64,000 nt of DNA from Rhynchonema sp. JSB1_4 (Eukaryota; Nematoda; Chromadorea; Monhysterida; Xyalidae): assembly GCA_030248065.1 (NCBI GenBank), contig JASAMV010006365.1:1-64000 (forward strand). Direction: 5' to 3'. Shown in pieces: positions 33,701 through 45,140 of this stretch. Below the pieces are notes generated by a model that saw nothing but the letters and a program-made list of their open reading frames with translations, did not search any database and was not told the DNA's origin. The position numbers and the translations under genes are program-made. Numbering within the stretch: the stretch's first letter is position 1; every line of letters begins with the position of its first letter.

Positions 33701-34039
33701 TGTTGAGCTTGTTGCCTGCCTCGACTTTGAGCGGGAGTGTCCCTGTAAAAATACATAAGGCAACGGAATTAGAAATTTACTACTCTAGCAAAAATCGACG
33801 GAAATGGACCGGTCACGATCACGTCACTGTGAAGACTTGAAGAGCGTAGACTATGTGCACTTGTCGACTTTCAGATGCCCCCGACCGCGTTCGTAGATGC
33901 CGAGAAACAGAGTCCGCCGCCTGATTACAGCCAAGGCAATCTGGAGACACCGACTGAGCCGTTGGTGCACGCCTCACCCCCTCCACCTTATGAAACGCCG
34001 GAGTTGCCCAAGAAGGACTTGACCCCGAAGGAGGTCTAG
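27706..34039 (+). CDS. TMEM59: TMEM59-family type I membrane protein
   Basis: Eleven exons in phase: 27706-27840, 28000-28080, 28959-29063, 29490-29614, 29713-29770, 30823-30888, 31225-31338, 31634-31676, 31963-32105, 32975-33103 and 33875-34039, giving 387 residues. TMEM59 proteins are Golgi/late-endosome membrane proteins; in vertebrates they affect glycosylation, autophagy and Wnt receptor signalling. Evidence: a signal peptide (MKATVILVLCCAAVSWA), then the paired-Cys ectodomain CAKYCKQTYSTH, ACDQGCQLFALLQF, ECSNACDEAYDE and PCQAGCKHEAPF, which matches the family's repeated C-x3-C pattern. A Met/Gln-rich linker (MWRRMQRMHQRMQRIMDE) follows, then one membrane helix at about residue 291 (VCIAMMLCVASMLFICMAIM). 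The cytosolic tail has PPPDY and PPPPYETP, WW/SH3-type ligands. Introns hold two hAT-like MITEs and a fold-back. A poly(A) signal follows. Confidence 0.88.
28199..28645. mobile_element. hAT-like MITE, 447 bp
   Basis: Terminal inverted repeats start CAGGGTTGGGCAAAAAACG and end TTTTTTTGCCCAACCCTG. The exact 8-bp target duplication ACCGTAAC stands on both sides (28191-28198 and 28646-28653). An 8-bp duplication and CAGGG ends are the hAT signature. No transposase frame, so it is non-autonomous. It lies in intron 2 of the TMEM59-like gene, and the perfect duplication suggests recent insertion. Confidence 0.9.
29932..30583. mobile_element. TTAA-flanked fold-back element, about 650 bp
   Basis: The ends are exact mirror images: TTAAAGGGGAAATTGC on the left and GCAATTTCCCCTTTAA on the right. 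Arms of about 300 bases pair along nearly their full length (for example AGAAATTCGGCCGGTCCGCG on the right against its complement near 30093-30112). TTAA at both borders suggests a piggyBac-type target. It lies in intron 5 of the TMEM59-like gene. Confidence 0.85.
31042..31137. mobile_element. 185-bp MITE family, partial copy
   Basis: The right half of the family is present: ATGATGATTTTCTCTTTCT, then CCTCCGAAATCGGGCTCGTG and TTGGCGTAGTTTACCTT. The left terminal repeat is missing, so the copy is truncated. It lies in intron 6 of the TMEM59-like gene, about 90 bases before exon 7. Confidence 0.75.
32136..32193. repeat. Short palindrome
   Basis: GGCTTATTCTAATGT on the left pairs with ACATTAGAATAAGCC on the right around a GTCGAC-containing centre. 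A related GTAGACGCC...GGCGTCTACGACATTAGAAT structure lies at about 37172-37268. It sits in intron 9 of the TMEM59-like gene. Confidence 0.7.
32289..32639. mobile_element. hAT-like MITE, 351 bp
   Basis: The ends CAGGGGCGTATCTAGG and CCTAGATACGCCCCTG are perfect inverted repeats. The 8-bp flanks CTGCAAGT (32281-32288) and CTGCAAAT (32640-32647) differ by one base, as expected for an older hAT target duplication. No transposase. It lies in intron 9 of the TMEM59-like gene. Confidence 0.88.
33521..33782. repeat. Fold-back palindrome
   Basis: GTAAATTTCTAATTTCGCTG and GACTTTGAACGGGAGT-type words on one side are matched in reverse complement on the other (CAACGGAATTAGAAATTTAC, GACTTTGAGCGGGAGTGTCC). 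The arms are about 110 bases, with the centre near 33650. It lies in the last intron of the TMEM59-like gene. Confidence 0.75.
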
Positions 34040-34128
34040 TGCGATTGTGTCATCTGAAACTGGATCCGTGTGAGCCTGAGGCTTGTGTTATTGTTGTAAT
34101 CATTTGGAATCATCATAGGGTGGTCGAG

Positions 34129-34134
34129 AATAAA
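34129..34134 (+). terminator. Poly(A) signal of the TMEM59-like gene
   Basis: A canonical AATAAA lies 90 bases after the TAG stop at 34039, a normal distance for an animal 3' untranslated region. The converging PEBP-like gene ends at 34800 on the other strand. Confidence 0.6.
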
Positions 34135-34799
34135 CGCGCTAGTTTCACAACACAAGGAAGTGTGATTTTTTGACCGCTCTGTGAGAAGTCGTAACTTTGT
34201 TCTGCTGTGAATTGTGCAAACAGAAAAACGGCAAACGAACGAATCTGGAGGATTTTTATTTGATTTTTTCTTAATAATTGTATGCTTTTGATCGGGTAAC
34301 GCGAATTAACACAATGTGGATAAACAACAAAAGTTTTCTGTCCTTTTTTTATTGTCGAACCTGACCGTGTGTGATTTTCAGGACTGTGACGTGTATAGTC
34401 TACTTTTTCTACTTCAGTTTTACAGGGACCCTTGCACTGTGGGGACAAGTGTAAGACAACAAATTAAATTATTTGTGATGCGAACATAAAGTACCATTTT
34501 GATACAGCCTTTTTGCGTTTATGATTCTTTTTTTAGATCTATATTTGTAGTTGGCCGCTCTCCCAAAATTATTGACTTTTTTGTTTCGCTTTAATCCAGG
34601 ACAGATTAGCCATATTTTATTGAAGCATATGTACACATTTTCAACCATCATGCGTATACCAATGCAACAACCATTTTCTTGAAAATAAAATCGGGATAGA
34701 AACCTAGTGGTATGCGAATTTAGTTCAGTCCATGTGAACTGCCCGTTGATCCAGTCATTTTTCAAATATCGTATTTTTCAATTCTTGGCCTAATTCGAC

Positions 34800-36134
34800 T
34801 TAACACGGTCCGGGGTCTGGCAGTCCAAGCGTTGGATACAACAACTTTGAGTAGTAGTCGCATTGCGCCTGAAATTGAAAATTAACTACCTTTTACCAAA
34901 AAAAAGAAAAATTTCCAGGTGATAATCCGGTATTTGTGTACGTGGTCAGATGTTGCTCGCAAAATCTCTTTGGTCGCGACTCCAAGCACCAACATGAACT
35001 ACTGCATATTGAATGCATTTACGTACTTGCTGACCGGTCATTATTTGTCACTCACAGATTTCGATATTCAATCGCATCGCTTCCGTGTCATCCTATTCAC
35101 TGCAAAAACTCGTCCATCAAGGCGTGATCAATCAAGTTTTGATGCCGGCGTGCATCTTTGTTCATTGAAAGAAAAACGCATAATTGACTTGACACCAACC
35201 AGAAAGAAGTTTCCAGCAACCGGCACACCAAGGCGGTGCTGCCTTGTGAACAATGTCAGATCGAATCTGTCTCGTCCCTCGTACTGATTGAAACTGATGT
35301 ACTGCTGAGCAGTGCGTGGCATGGGCTCATGTTGCATGTACGCCAGGTATACGTAACGATGTTGACCTGGGGGTACGGTTCAGGATGTAAATGATGGGAA
35401 TCAAGTTTGGTGGTCGGATGTCACACTCTTCTGGCTTGGTTACACGTCGGTTCATTTGCATATACGAACGTTATTTACTCATGTCGCTAATTTTGACTGA
35501 AGAAGCTCGTGCATTTTCACCACTCTTTTCGTGCTGATCGAAATAATATGGGATCAGTAAACTGTTCTTCAAAACAGAATTAGAACCAAGTGTGACCAAC
35601 GCAGATAACCGCGCCCGCCGAATGGAAAAAATGGTCGACCACCATAATTATTTGCAAAAGTTGGACAACGTACTTCTTTTCGGCGGCATCGCAGGCAAAT
35701 AGTCAACGAGTGCATCACCATAAAGCACGTTTGTGGCATTAATGTTGGTAACCAGCCAATGTATAATACCGTGATTGAAACGGCCAGGGGTCAAAGCGTC
35801 TGGAAAAAAATATACAAAAAGTTAAACTTTATCAATTTCAACAAACTTTATCAAACGGTGATGCAGCAGCTGCTGTGGTTATTTCGGGTTTCCATCAGAT
35901 GACTATTCTTGTATTCACGTCACCCTTGTTATGCTGCAAAACCGGTCGTGATAACAGCAAAAAGTACCTACATACATGCAAAAATTACAAAAAAAATAAT
36001 AACGAACCCAGCGCAATCAACGTGTACAATCTGTTTGGCACGGTAGACCACGTTATGGTGATTGGCGTATCGGCTGTTTGCATTGGCAGAATCGTGTTGC
36101 CCAGATGCACCGACACATCGTCCATGAATTTCAG
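34800..36134 (-). CDS. PEBP (phosphatidylethanolamine-binding protein) family, 5' end unresolved
   Basis: Four minus-strand exons in phase: 36134-36008, 35799-35674, 35366-35200 and 34868-34800, about 162 residues ending LPDPGPC. The first listed exon begins at a splice acceptor, so at least one 5' exon is missing; it probably lies at 36.2-36.4 kb. Family hallmarks in order: TPITITWSTVPNRLYTLIAL (usual P-x-x-x-W and LYTL), HGIIHWLVTNI (usual HWLV-N-I), QHRYVYLAYMQ (usual G-HRYV-LL-Q) and PVAGNFFLAQCDYYSKLLYP (usual AGNFF-A-WDDYVP-LY). The usual DPDAP ligand-site motif is altered to DALTP, two residues shorter. PEBPs bind lipids or kinases; the substrate here is unknown. The gene converges tail to tail with the TMEM59-like gene. 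Confidence 0.85.
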
Positions 36135-36420
36135 CTGCGCGAATTGTCATTTTGATTTTCGATTCAAAAAAATCTCGTGACGTCAGACAAATTTAGCAGC
36201 CGCATGCTCTCAGGAGCGATCACAGCAGTTTGTTTTCACGTGAAACATCAGTTCGCCATGTTGCTTGAGACTAGTCCCTTCACCACAATGAACAACGAAC
36301 AGCATGCCATAAAAAAGGGGGTCAAGCCACCTCGAGCTATAGCCGCATTGCGCCAATGGATACAGCTTCACTTGGCACAGTCACAGTCACGCACCGACGA
36401 TGATGTGGTGCACCACCTCT

Positions 36421-38124
36421 CTAAACTAAAATAATGAATAACATCGATCCTCCCTCCCCTCCCCCCACCGTCATCATGCGTCTTGGCGCACGCGGCAGCA
36501 AATCAGGCACAATGTCAAACTGTTCGAATCTCTGCTTGACGTACATGTCCTGTGTTGCGATCGGTTGACGTGGAGGGGCACTAAAAATTTTTAAAAGAAT
36601 AATCTTTTTTATATATTGCTTCAAGTTTTGATGAATAACTTCGAAACTTTTTGCCCTACGTGATTGCAGTCTGGTCATGTGCATATAGTGACGGTTGGAC
36701 ACCGATAGCCATGAAAGCTGCTTTTTGCTGATCACTCAGTTGATAATATGGTGACATCATGTGATCGGCTGGTGGCATGGGTACCATTGGCAGGTCAGGT
36801 GGCGGTCTCGGGGTGGTCTCGAAACCGTGCCATTTATCGAAATGGTAGTTGTTCGCATCATTGTTGTTGAACAAAGTCCTGACCGACGCCGTGCCAGCGG
36901 GGGTCGGAACTGGCGGGATTGCAATTGCAGGTCTTGTGGGCGGAGCTATCATTTGGGACCCAACACCAGGCAAGGCCGGAGGACTTGGTCTCGGGGCTGC
37001 TGTCGCGGGTATGGGTATGCCGGGTATGGGTGGGTAGTTGATGGGAAGGGAGACGCTGGAGGTGGCCGGGTCGGCGAAGAGCTTCAGGAACAGCTCGAGA
37101 CTCGTCCGTTGGTTTTCGTGTTGTTGGGTCTGAAATGGGGGGCGTATTCTTATGTTGTTGACTCATGTAGACGCCTGCTATGCATTTACACGATAATAAA
37201 TGTCTTTGCGCTTTGCTCTGTGCTTCGACTGCTATTATTAACGACCGGCGTCTACGACATTAGAATTAGACTGTGAGTTGGGACCCAGTGTCGCATTGGC
37301 ATCCTAACAGCCGATGCTCCACTAAGACACCATTTTTGGCATGGATAATGTAAGCCTGGTTTCCTCACCATTTGTTGATATTGACTGAACACAGTTTGAA
37401 TGTATTGCAATTTGGTCATAATCCTGGACTTCTGCTGCTGGTATAGTGTTTCGAGTTGTTGTAATTCCCCTTGCAGTTGCCCGGTCATCAGCTGCACTCG
37501 TTGTTGTAGTTGACGCACCTGGTTGACGTCATGACGCTGGAAAAGAATATTTTTAGCATTTTTATAGATTATTTTTCTTATATCGCATCCGAGGTGATCG
37601 TTAGAAATTAGCTTGAGAAAGTGGTCGAAACAACAGCAAAGCGCACGAACGTTTTGCGTCACAGACAGCTGCTTCTGAACAGCTTGGCTGCTTGGCAGGT
37701 GTTTCCAAGGCAAAAAAATAAATTCACTAGCGCGCTCTCCAAGTCCCCATCAATTAGCTAATTCGTCATGCCATTTCGCCAGGCTGTGACGAAGATCAAC
37801 TCAGTTCTGGTACATTCTTGGTGGGCACTTAGCGATGGGAAGTCCAGATCAAGTCTATACTAAGGAATGACGCACTAATCAGGTGAACGGGCCCTGAACG
37901 GTGCGAAATCGATAATTTCCGGACCAGAAAAAAAGAGAAGAAAAATCAATATCTTAATCACTAACAGGATTCACGCCTCGATGTGACCTCATGTGGCCCA
38001 TGAGTCCGCCCAAACTGTAATCGTACCACGGATAGGCATAGTTCACAAATGGATAAATGGCAGTTGAAAGTGCGGGAAAGACGATTATGAGAAGCACTGG
38101 GATGACGGGGCACGGCGGTCGCAT
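36421..38124 (-). CDS. Secreted protein with Gln-rich coiled coil and Pro-rich region
   Basis: Four minus-strand exons in phase: 38124-37966, 37536-37369, 37129-36660 and 36580-36421, giving 318 residues. A possible 5' untranslated exon joins five bases before the ATG. Exon 1 encodes a signal peptide (PCPVIPVLLIIVFPALSTA) and a Tyr-rich start to the mature protein (IYPFVNYAYPWYDYSLGG). Exon 2 is a coiled coil of 56 residues (QVRQLQQRVQLMTGQLQGEL). Exon 3 is Pro-rich (INYPPIPGIPIPATAAPRPS), with YYQLSDQQKAAFMA after it. The product ends MLFIILV. I recognise no family. An extracellular structural or matrix role would be a guess from composition alone. Confidence 0.7.
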
Positions 38125-41100
38125 GTTACCTGGAAAATAGAATTTTCTGATTTTTTTGTTCGACCAAAGTTGAAAGAATGTCAAATTTGCATGTGCGTGT
38201 TGCTTTGCATATGCTGAGTACAGTGAACTTGATACCTTCAGTCAGATTACGTCGTTCTGTTATTATGTACCAGCTGGGCGACGTACTCGTGCTTTTCGGC
38301 AGTTAGTTACATAACATAGTGCACTGGGTGCTGTCTTGTGGATGTGCTTTGCACAAAAGCTGATAGATCAATAACGATACGATTTAGCCTTGTGGGCACG
38401 CATTTATAGATCTGTGGATGCAGATTCGGCCCACAATGCCAGAGACCCAGGGCGCCATTGCAGTCTGGCATGATGGACCGAAACTGCATCCACAGATCAA
38501 ACGCAATGCGTGCCCAGGCAAGGCTAAATCGTATCGTTACATAACATCGTACTTCACGCAAAGACAGGATTGTGACCAGGTTGCTGTGACGTCGGTTCAC
38601 ACAGTTTGGCAAAAACTTTACTGCTCACACAAACTGCTGCGAATCTAGCTACCGCACTGACGATCGCCTGATGCACCAAAACTGCAAAACGCGCGAAAAT
38701 TGAAAAAAAACCTTCAACGAAACGCATTGCTCCAACATTTCCGCACCAAATTTACTAACCTTAGCGTCATATCGTTTCGGTCCCCACACATCCGCGGCCG
38801 CACTGGAAGTTTTGAGCGTGATATGTAGGTATATTGACCGGTTATTCAGCGAAACATCCTTCATCAATGAATCAGCATTCTTGGTGCTTTGCCGACTTTT
38901 GTCGAAAATTGTACGATTTACTATCCTATCTTCGACTGGTGTAATAAAGGAACCTCTTCCACGACCATTGATAAAAACAATGTCTTTATCTATCCGGTTG
39001 GGTCCTCGAAATTTACAGTATTATGTTTCCCGCACACTGGATCTTGTAGGCGGTGCTAAGTGGCTCGTGTCATATGACCGTCTTAAATTAATAATGTGAC
39101 CATTTGTCTGCAACACGGTAAATGTCAGTTCTCGGTTTAAAACTGCCAGGTTGATTAAGCAATGCTCCCACGGCTTGTCTGAAAATTATTTTTGTGTTCA
39201 ATTTCGTGACATTTATAATACCAAATCTCATAGTTGATGAAAGTGCTTTGCATTGTCTTCTGTTCTGTTTGTCTAACACTTTTCGATTACAAAAACATGT
39301 CGCTGTGCGTGTGCGGGTACGGTAATCCAGCTTTCGTATTCCGTCGTTGTTGTTTTTTTCATCACTTCATTCACTCAAGCGGCACCGTAGCCAAAGCCGC
39401 AAAGTACACAAAGACAACTGGTTAGCTCACGCGTCCGATTCTTTGAATTTTTATATTTCAAAAGCCGCTTTGATTTTATTATCTAAATGCGCGGGCAAAA
39501 ACAGCAGTTGAGAGTTGCATTGTGGTATATACCTGTTGAGCTCATTATAGCACACCGCAAAACACGAGTAAAATGTGGTTTTGTGGTCTCTGTGTACAAC
39601 GAAAATTTTGATAAAAAGGATTCACCGCCGGGCACTTGCTGTTGTGTGGTGAAGTGTGCTGTGCAACGTACAGCATACGGCACAAAATCACTTTAGTTTT
39701 TACTCGTTCGAAATTTATTATTGTGCTCTAAATAAATAATAACTACACGAATATGCTTTGAAATTCGAGTTAACAAAAACCCTTTGTCACGGATCTGTTA
39801 CAAGATGACAGATTGAAGAATTGCTAAAACAAAGGTTTCTCTTTTTACTTTGTGGGGTTACTCAAAAAGCAATTCAAAGGCGCTTTTCACACTTATACTT
39901 CAACTTTTCGTTTGCCATGGGTTCTTATTACTGGTTATATAATTCGATATAGTATATATATTGAAATTTTATGTCAGGACACTGTGTGGTTCAGTTTAGG
40001 TCACATGACCAGTATAGACTGAAATTTGGGTCATGTTTCAAAAAAGGAAATTGATGGAAATGTGCAAAAAAACGGGTGCAAACCGTGGTTATTGTGGTGT
40101 TCGGACGACACGGTTTTTTGTTTATTTTGTTGCTATGGGCATGCTCAGAGCTCAGGACTGTATTCTGAAAACACGGGTGGCTTGCTCAATGACCACCATT
40201 GCACACAATAGACAAGCAACTTGTACAATACATTCGCTCGAAAGTTTTACAAATACGAACACGGGATGCGCGTGCACATCACATGCGTGCACAATAATTC
40301 GATAAATGTCCAACCCATTTGACTTTTATTGAACGCTTTGAACTAAACAAAATTTCTTATATGGAAACCGCCTCTTAGAAAGCGTCCACACACCGTTGAA
40401 TATGCACGGCGCTCCGCTACCGTTAGACAAAGTTCACACACTTCGAAGAAACCTGTTGGTGAAAGCCAAACTCAAGAGTTCACCATCAGTTTAACACGCA
40501 ATAAAAACATGCCAATCTTGTATCTTGTATGTAACGAGTTTGTTGCTGTTATGCGCGGTTTAAATGTGCATAAATGTGCAATAAATCATACCATAACCAG
40601 AACAGAATCTTCCAGAATGCAATGCTTTCCGAATAAACCGAAACAGTTCACGTGGTCGAATTTTCTTGTGTCGATAAAAAAGCGCATCTAAAATAAGCGC
40701 TGAAAATCATACAATTTATGTAGTACACGCATGTGACACGACAACAACACGAAAAGGAACATGAGTTCTTTGAACACACACGATAATAAATAGAACCAGT
40801 TAGCAATTTTCGTGCTTCACTACAGCCACTTGCGTCAACAGGTAAATGCGTTCAGTGGTCACGCGAATTACGATTTTTACTGTGATTTCAAAAATATAAA
40901 CTGCCACATGATTTTTGCGATGTCGTGCCACCACGCCAGAACCCCAAGTTTTTAACACACAAGATATAGGCAAAAACCACTAAATCCAGCCTGGTGATGT
41001 TTCGTTTGAGAATTTCAAAAAAACATTTCCGCGGTCTCTCATCCTAACGTACTGTCCTTCAGATAGGCACATTACAAACCCCGCAACGCAAAACCGCGAT

Positions 41101-41354
41101 CGTTCCCCAACCAAGGTGTATACGGAGCTAAGGACCGTTACCCCGCGATAATTTTAAAGAAAAAAGTGCTTGCACTACATTTGGGACAGTGCTGTGTAAT
41201 CAAAACACCCCGAACCGTGTGGTTATCCGCCACCGATTCGTTATAACGAGGGTCGACTGTACCATAATTGATCAGCACCAACCCAACGTACTGTAGGTAT
41301 ACTGTATCTTCACTTTCAGCCCACAATTATAATTTGACTGCACGACATAACACA
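38125..41354. other. Intergenic region, 3.2 kb, no gene recognised
   Basis: It contains a clear palindrome at 38365-38545 and otherwise AT-rich sequence. The short open frames (38812-39099, 39487-39696, 40033-40305) have no splice signals in phase, no family match and no codon bias I can see. The last 300 bases probably hold the promoter of the first four-helix membrane gene. Confidence 0.4.
38365..38545. repeat. Palindromic element
   Basis: AACGATACGATTTAGCCTTG and GATCTGTGGATGCAGATTCG on the left are matched by CTGCATCCACAGATC and AAGGCTAAATCGTATCGTTA on the right. The centre lies near 38452. Arms are about 85 bases, and there is no coding sequence. Confidence 0.8.
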
Positions 41355-44095
41355 ATGGGTGTGAAACTAAGTGGTTCAGTTCTGCTATGGGTTGCGTTCC
41401 CGTGGATGGTCGATTGTTGCGATTGGATTCACAACTACACAGGTGGGTACAAAAGTGGTCAGATAAAAAACAATCATGTGCAGCCATCGTTGGGTTGTCT
41501 TCACACAGGACCACCAGGTGTGTTGTGCGTGACGTCATGCGTCAGACAGCGGGCAATCAAAACCCTATGCCTTCCACAAAGTCGACCCCTTCTGGCACAT
41601 AATGCCTTCTCATGACAATAAATGGCAGGTGGACACCAACTTCAGGCCCGCCGATATTGCCGCATCCTGACCAGACCGGTGGCTACACGTTCATGTGGTC
41701 GTCGTACCCGATATTTCTCGACCTGCAAGCGTGTTTTCAGGTCGGTCATGTATCCGATCACTTGTGGAAATATAGAAAAATTGGAGTGGAAACATCTAAC
41801 TGGAAATTGGCAAAATTTTAGGCAGCTTACTGTCGGCAGCCGAAAATTGTCAATCAAACATATAACATTGATCTTGTGTTTGCGCGACCGGTGAAGTTTG
41901 GCAGACTGGCCTCCGAAACTACCGCGGTTCGGAACGTTTTTAGTGGCATTTGCTCTTTAACCCAAGACATTTGTTAAAAATAGCGAAAAGTATTTCCAGG
42001 GAAACGCTTCTCCCGAACGGATCGGGCTGACGACATCTATTCGCATGGTGGCATCTAAACGACTATGTTTTAATTCATATTTCTAGTCGGTGCCCAATTT
42101 TCGTTCAGTATTCGAGAAATTTCAGATTTGGTACGACCATTTGAACAACTGGAGACCCGTCGACTGGCTCGGCATGAAGTACTTTCACGTGTCAACATCC
42201 ACAAATTGCATCTGGTCGCCCTACTATCAGTTCTTCAAAGACAAGAATCTGGGCTTGGAGTGGGTATACACCAGCACATTTTAGCGCGCATCATCTATAC
42301 TACTAAAACAGGAAGACGTATGTGTGTATGTGTGTTTGTGGCCCCCTCCCTCGGAAGGGCGGACGGGTCAATTTTCACGGGTAGCTTTGGGTATGCTAAC
42401 GGGTCTTCGGGGGGGGGGGCACGGCACGGGCGCGGCGCTGTAGCCGGGCCGTAGGCACGGGTCCCGTCCAGTTCCATTTAACGCCAAAATCACAATCGTG
42501 ACGAAATTCAGATTGGTCACGCTTAAGTAAATTACAACATTGATCTGTCTGTCACTCTTTCAGAGCGCATGAACACCCATACATTCACTTGTCTGCAAAC
42601 GGCCAGCGAATCCTGGACGTCGATCTTCGCAATTATCCAGCCACATGTTCGCCGAAACCGACCTCGGCGAATCAGAAGTCGTGTTGTGTTTGGTTGGATT
42701 TGAGCGGTTTTCCCGATAATAACGGTTATTACTTTGACATTGTTTGGGTAATTGAAAACTGAAAAAAATCAGGCACAAAAAACGCTTTTTGTGGTTCTAG
42801 GCGTCATCAAGTACAACGAGAGTGTGAAATACAAGGATTCCGATAAGTTTCGCGTCAATATTACGACCATCCCGCGACCTTCATTCGTCATGTCATACAA
42901 TCAGTCAAAGCGACTCGAAGCTGAACTGTTCGGAAACAAAATCCCGCTGGAAGAGTTCATGTTAGTGAGATAACACACCAAAGTTAAATGGGATTAGTTT
43001 TAGGGATTAACAGCAAGCATTTTTGTAACCACATGGCAAGCCGAGTTCCTGAATTCCACGCCAGAATCTGCTTCTCTCAATCGGAATGAAACGGAGAGCA
43101 AAACGAACCAGGCCAAGTGTTGAGCTGCCGGGTCGCTGTTCTTCGCACAATCAAAAAGCAACTCATCGTTAACCTGATATTTCAGTCGTTTCCACACGCA
43201 CAACTACATGTCGATTTGCTCCGACGTCTGGCTGGACGACCCGCGTCACGCAACGATGCGCTCGTTGTCCTGGATTTCGGTGTTGGCGTTGTTCATGCTC
43301 TGTCCGGTCATTCGAAGTCTCGAGAAACAGCTGATTGCAAAGGTGCAGTCCAAGCTTCAGGCAAATAAATACGGTGGTAGTAGTTGCAACAGAGAAGGCT
43401 GGGCGACCTGCCAGTATTTATCAAAAAAGGAAGAAGCATAAAACAAAATCAATTGAATCTGCAGAAACCTAAATCTCTTTCATTCATTTTTCATTTCGAC
43501 TTGCAACAACGCTCAACCGAACTCATGGGCGGATATGCGGTAACCTGCAGATTTCATAAAATTTCACATCCTGCAGATCATTCTGTGGCTGATGCAACAA
43601 ATTGGTCTGGTGCAAATCATGCAGTTGTCGCCGGCGTTCCGCAGTTATTGGACACATCGAGACGAAGCCGAAGACGCATTCGAATTGTATTGGTGTACGT
43701 TTGAATTCAGATATTTATAAATTGCTACAACCACAATCCTAAAAAAACAGAAAAAAACAAAAGTTTATGGTAATAGAGCCACCATCACCCATCATCACGC
43801 TGCTACCGTCGATGTTTCAGTGTCCTTCTACCAACTGTCGATGTGGGTCACGTTCATCAGCGCGCTGGTGACGGCCGTCCTGATTTGGGTGCACGGGCGC
43901 AAATGGTCGGCGTTCCCGCCCGAGCCGTTCTATCGGGTGCTCGACTTCCAGTTGTTCGGCAGCAAACAGCCGTACGAACGCAGCGACACGCAAGCCGCCA
44001 TTGCTGAGGACTGGGGCCGGGTGTGCGTACTCATCAACTGTCTTGCTACGATTGTGCTGGCGATTGTGTTTGTGATCACCGTGTTTTGTATCTGA
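41355..44095 (+). CDS. Four-helix membrane protein with large ectodomain, paralog 1
   Basis: Ten exons in phase: 41355-41442, 41646-41740, 41822-41926, 42000-42047, 42126-42259, 42564-42724, 42801-42960, 43186-43342, 43577-43694 and 43821-44095, giving 446 residues. After a signal peptide comes an ectodomain of about 240 residues with glycosylation sites and IWYDHLNNWRPVDWLGMKYF, PYYQFFKD and a Cys-rich stretch (CSPKPTSANQKSCC). Three hydrophobic helices follow (SLSWISVLALFMLCPVI, IILWLMQQIGLVQIMQL, SMWVTFISALVTAVLIW), then a loop of about 50 residues and a final helix near the C-terminus (CVLINCLATIVLAIVF). This ectodomain-3TM-loop-TM layout is that of pentameric ligand-gated channels, but the canonical C-x13-C loop and the polar second helix are missing. 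I treat that relation as a hypothesis; the family is not recognised with confidence. Confidence 0.75.
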
Positions 44096-45140
44096 TCGCT
44101 TGTGTTGTGAATGAAGCAACGTGGCCATATTGCAAATAATGCAGTTAATAAGTGAAATCTAACGGACTATAGCTATATCCTTTGTAGAGAGCAACTTGCA
44201 GTTTGGCTCAATTTTCACCAATCTTTGCCACATGCTTTCATGAGATTCTGTATACTCTCGCTGTTATGTTCCCAGTTTGTACACAGCAGATAACTGATTG
44301 CACGTTACAATTTCGGGTTTACCACTACATGGCGTAGCCAAACATTATTCTGCTCTAATCCGCTTTCAACTGTTCTGGTACGAAAACATACTGATGATCT
44401 ATGCATATCCATCTATTTACGGTTTTTAGTTCAAATACTGGTATCTTTTGTTTTTTGTGTTGTTGCAATGTCTTCTGCAATTTGCTCGTGCTGTATACAA
44501 ACGCTCTTCAGATAAAATCAATCTAACACACCAGCGTCCAAAAACGGCATTAACATAACAAACGTGACATCATGCTATCGGTAATTTATAATTGGGATGA
44601 GCGCCCGTTTGTGCCACAAAAATTTCCATGGAGCTCACAAGGTCACACTGTGTACATGTGCACCTGGAACGCGCTGCTAAATCAATGATGATGATACTTT
44701 TAAATGCAGAACGCGCGAAAACTTGAGACCTACATCGTAAGTTTCGCTACAGGATATATGAAGATCACGAAAACGTGCGTGCACAAGTGGTTTTTATTTC
44801 GATATTCGGCTAAAGTGCAAACACGAGTTGTTGTTAACGCAAGCGAAACAAAAACTGATGATTTGCGCAGCTTGCATTATGCGCACTGTCGCAGGCAGAT
44901 ATTAACGTTAAATTATTGGGACCATAACCATAGGATTTGACACATTGCATACAGTTGATGTCACACTAGAGCGCATAAAAGGACGTCACTATACTTCCCG
45001 CTTGCCAGGGCATCGTTTGCTTCTGATCTGATTCGAATTATGAATATTGCTTTCAGTAAATCGTCTCTTCTCCTTTCTCGTGCTTCGACTTCATGCTTGC
45101 TTATTGATTTTCTAATTCTTTCAGAGCGAGCATTGTCAAA
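44096..45140. other. Spacer between the tandem membrane-protein genes
   Basis: No coding region is seen. GCATAAAAGG near 44974, about 165 bases before the second ATG, is a candidate TATA-type promoter element. The rest is AT-rich and non-repetitive. Confidence 0.4.
44974..44983 (+). promoter_or_regulatory. Candidate TATA-type element
   Basis: GCATAAAAGG resembles a TATA box and lies about 165 bases upstream of the ATG of the second four-helix gene, leaving room for a short 5' leader. No initiator was identified, so this is weak support. Confidence 0.3.

Noticed and set aside
41355..44095. Firm annotation as a nicotinic-type Cys-loop receptor
   Set aside because: The topology fits, but the Cys spacing and second-helix composition do not; kept as a hypothesis.
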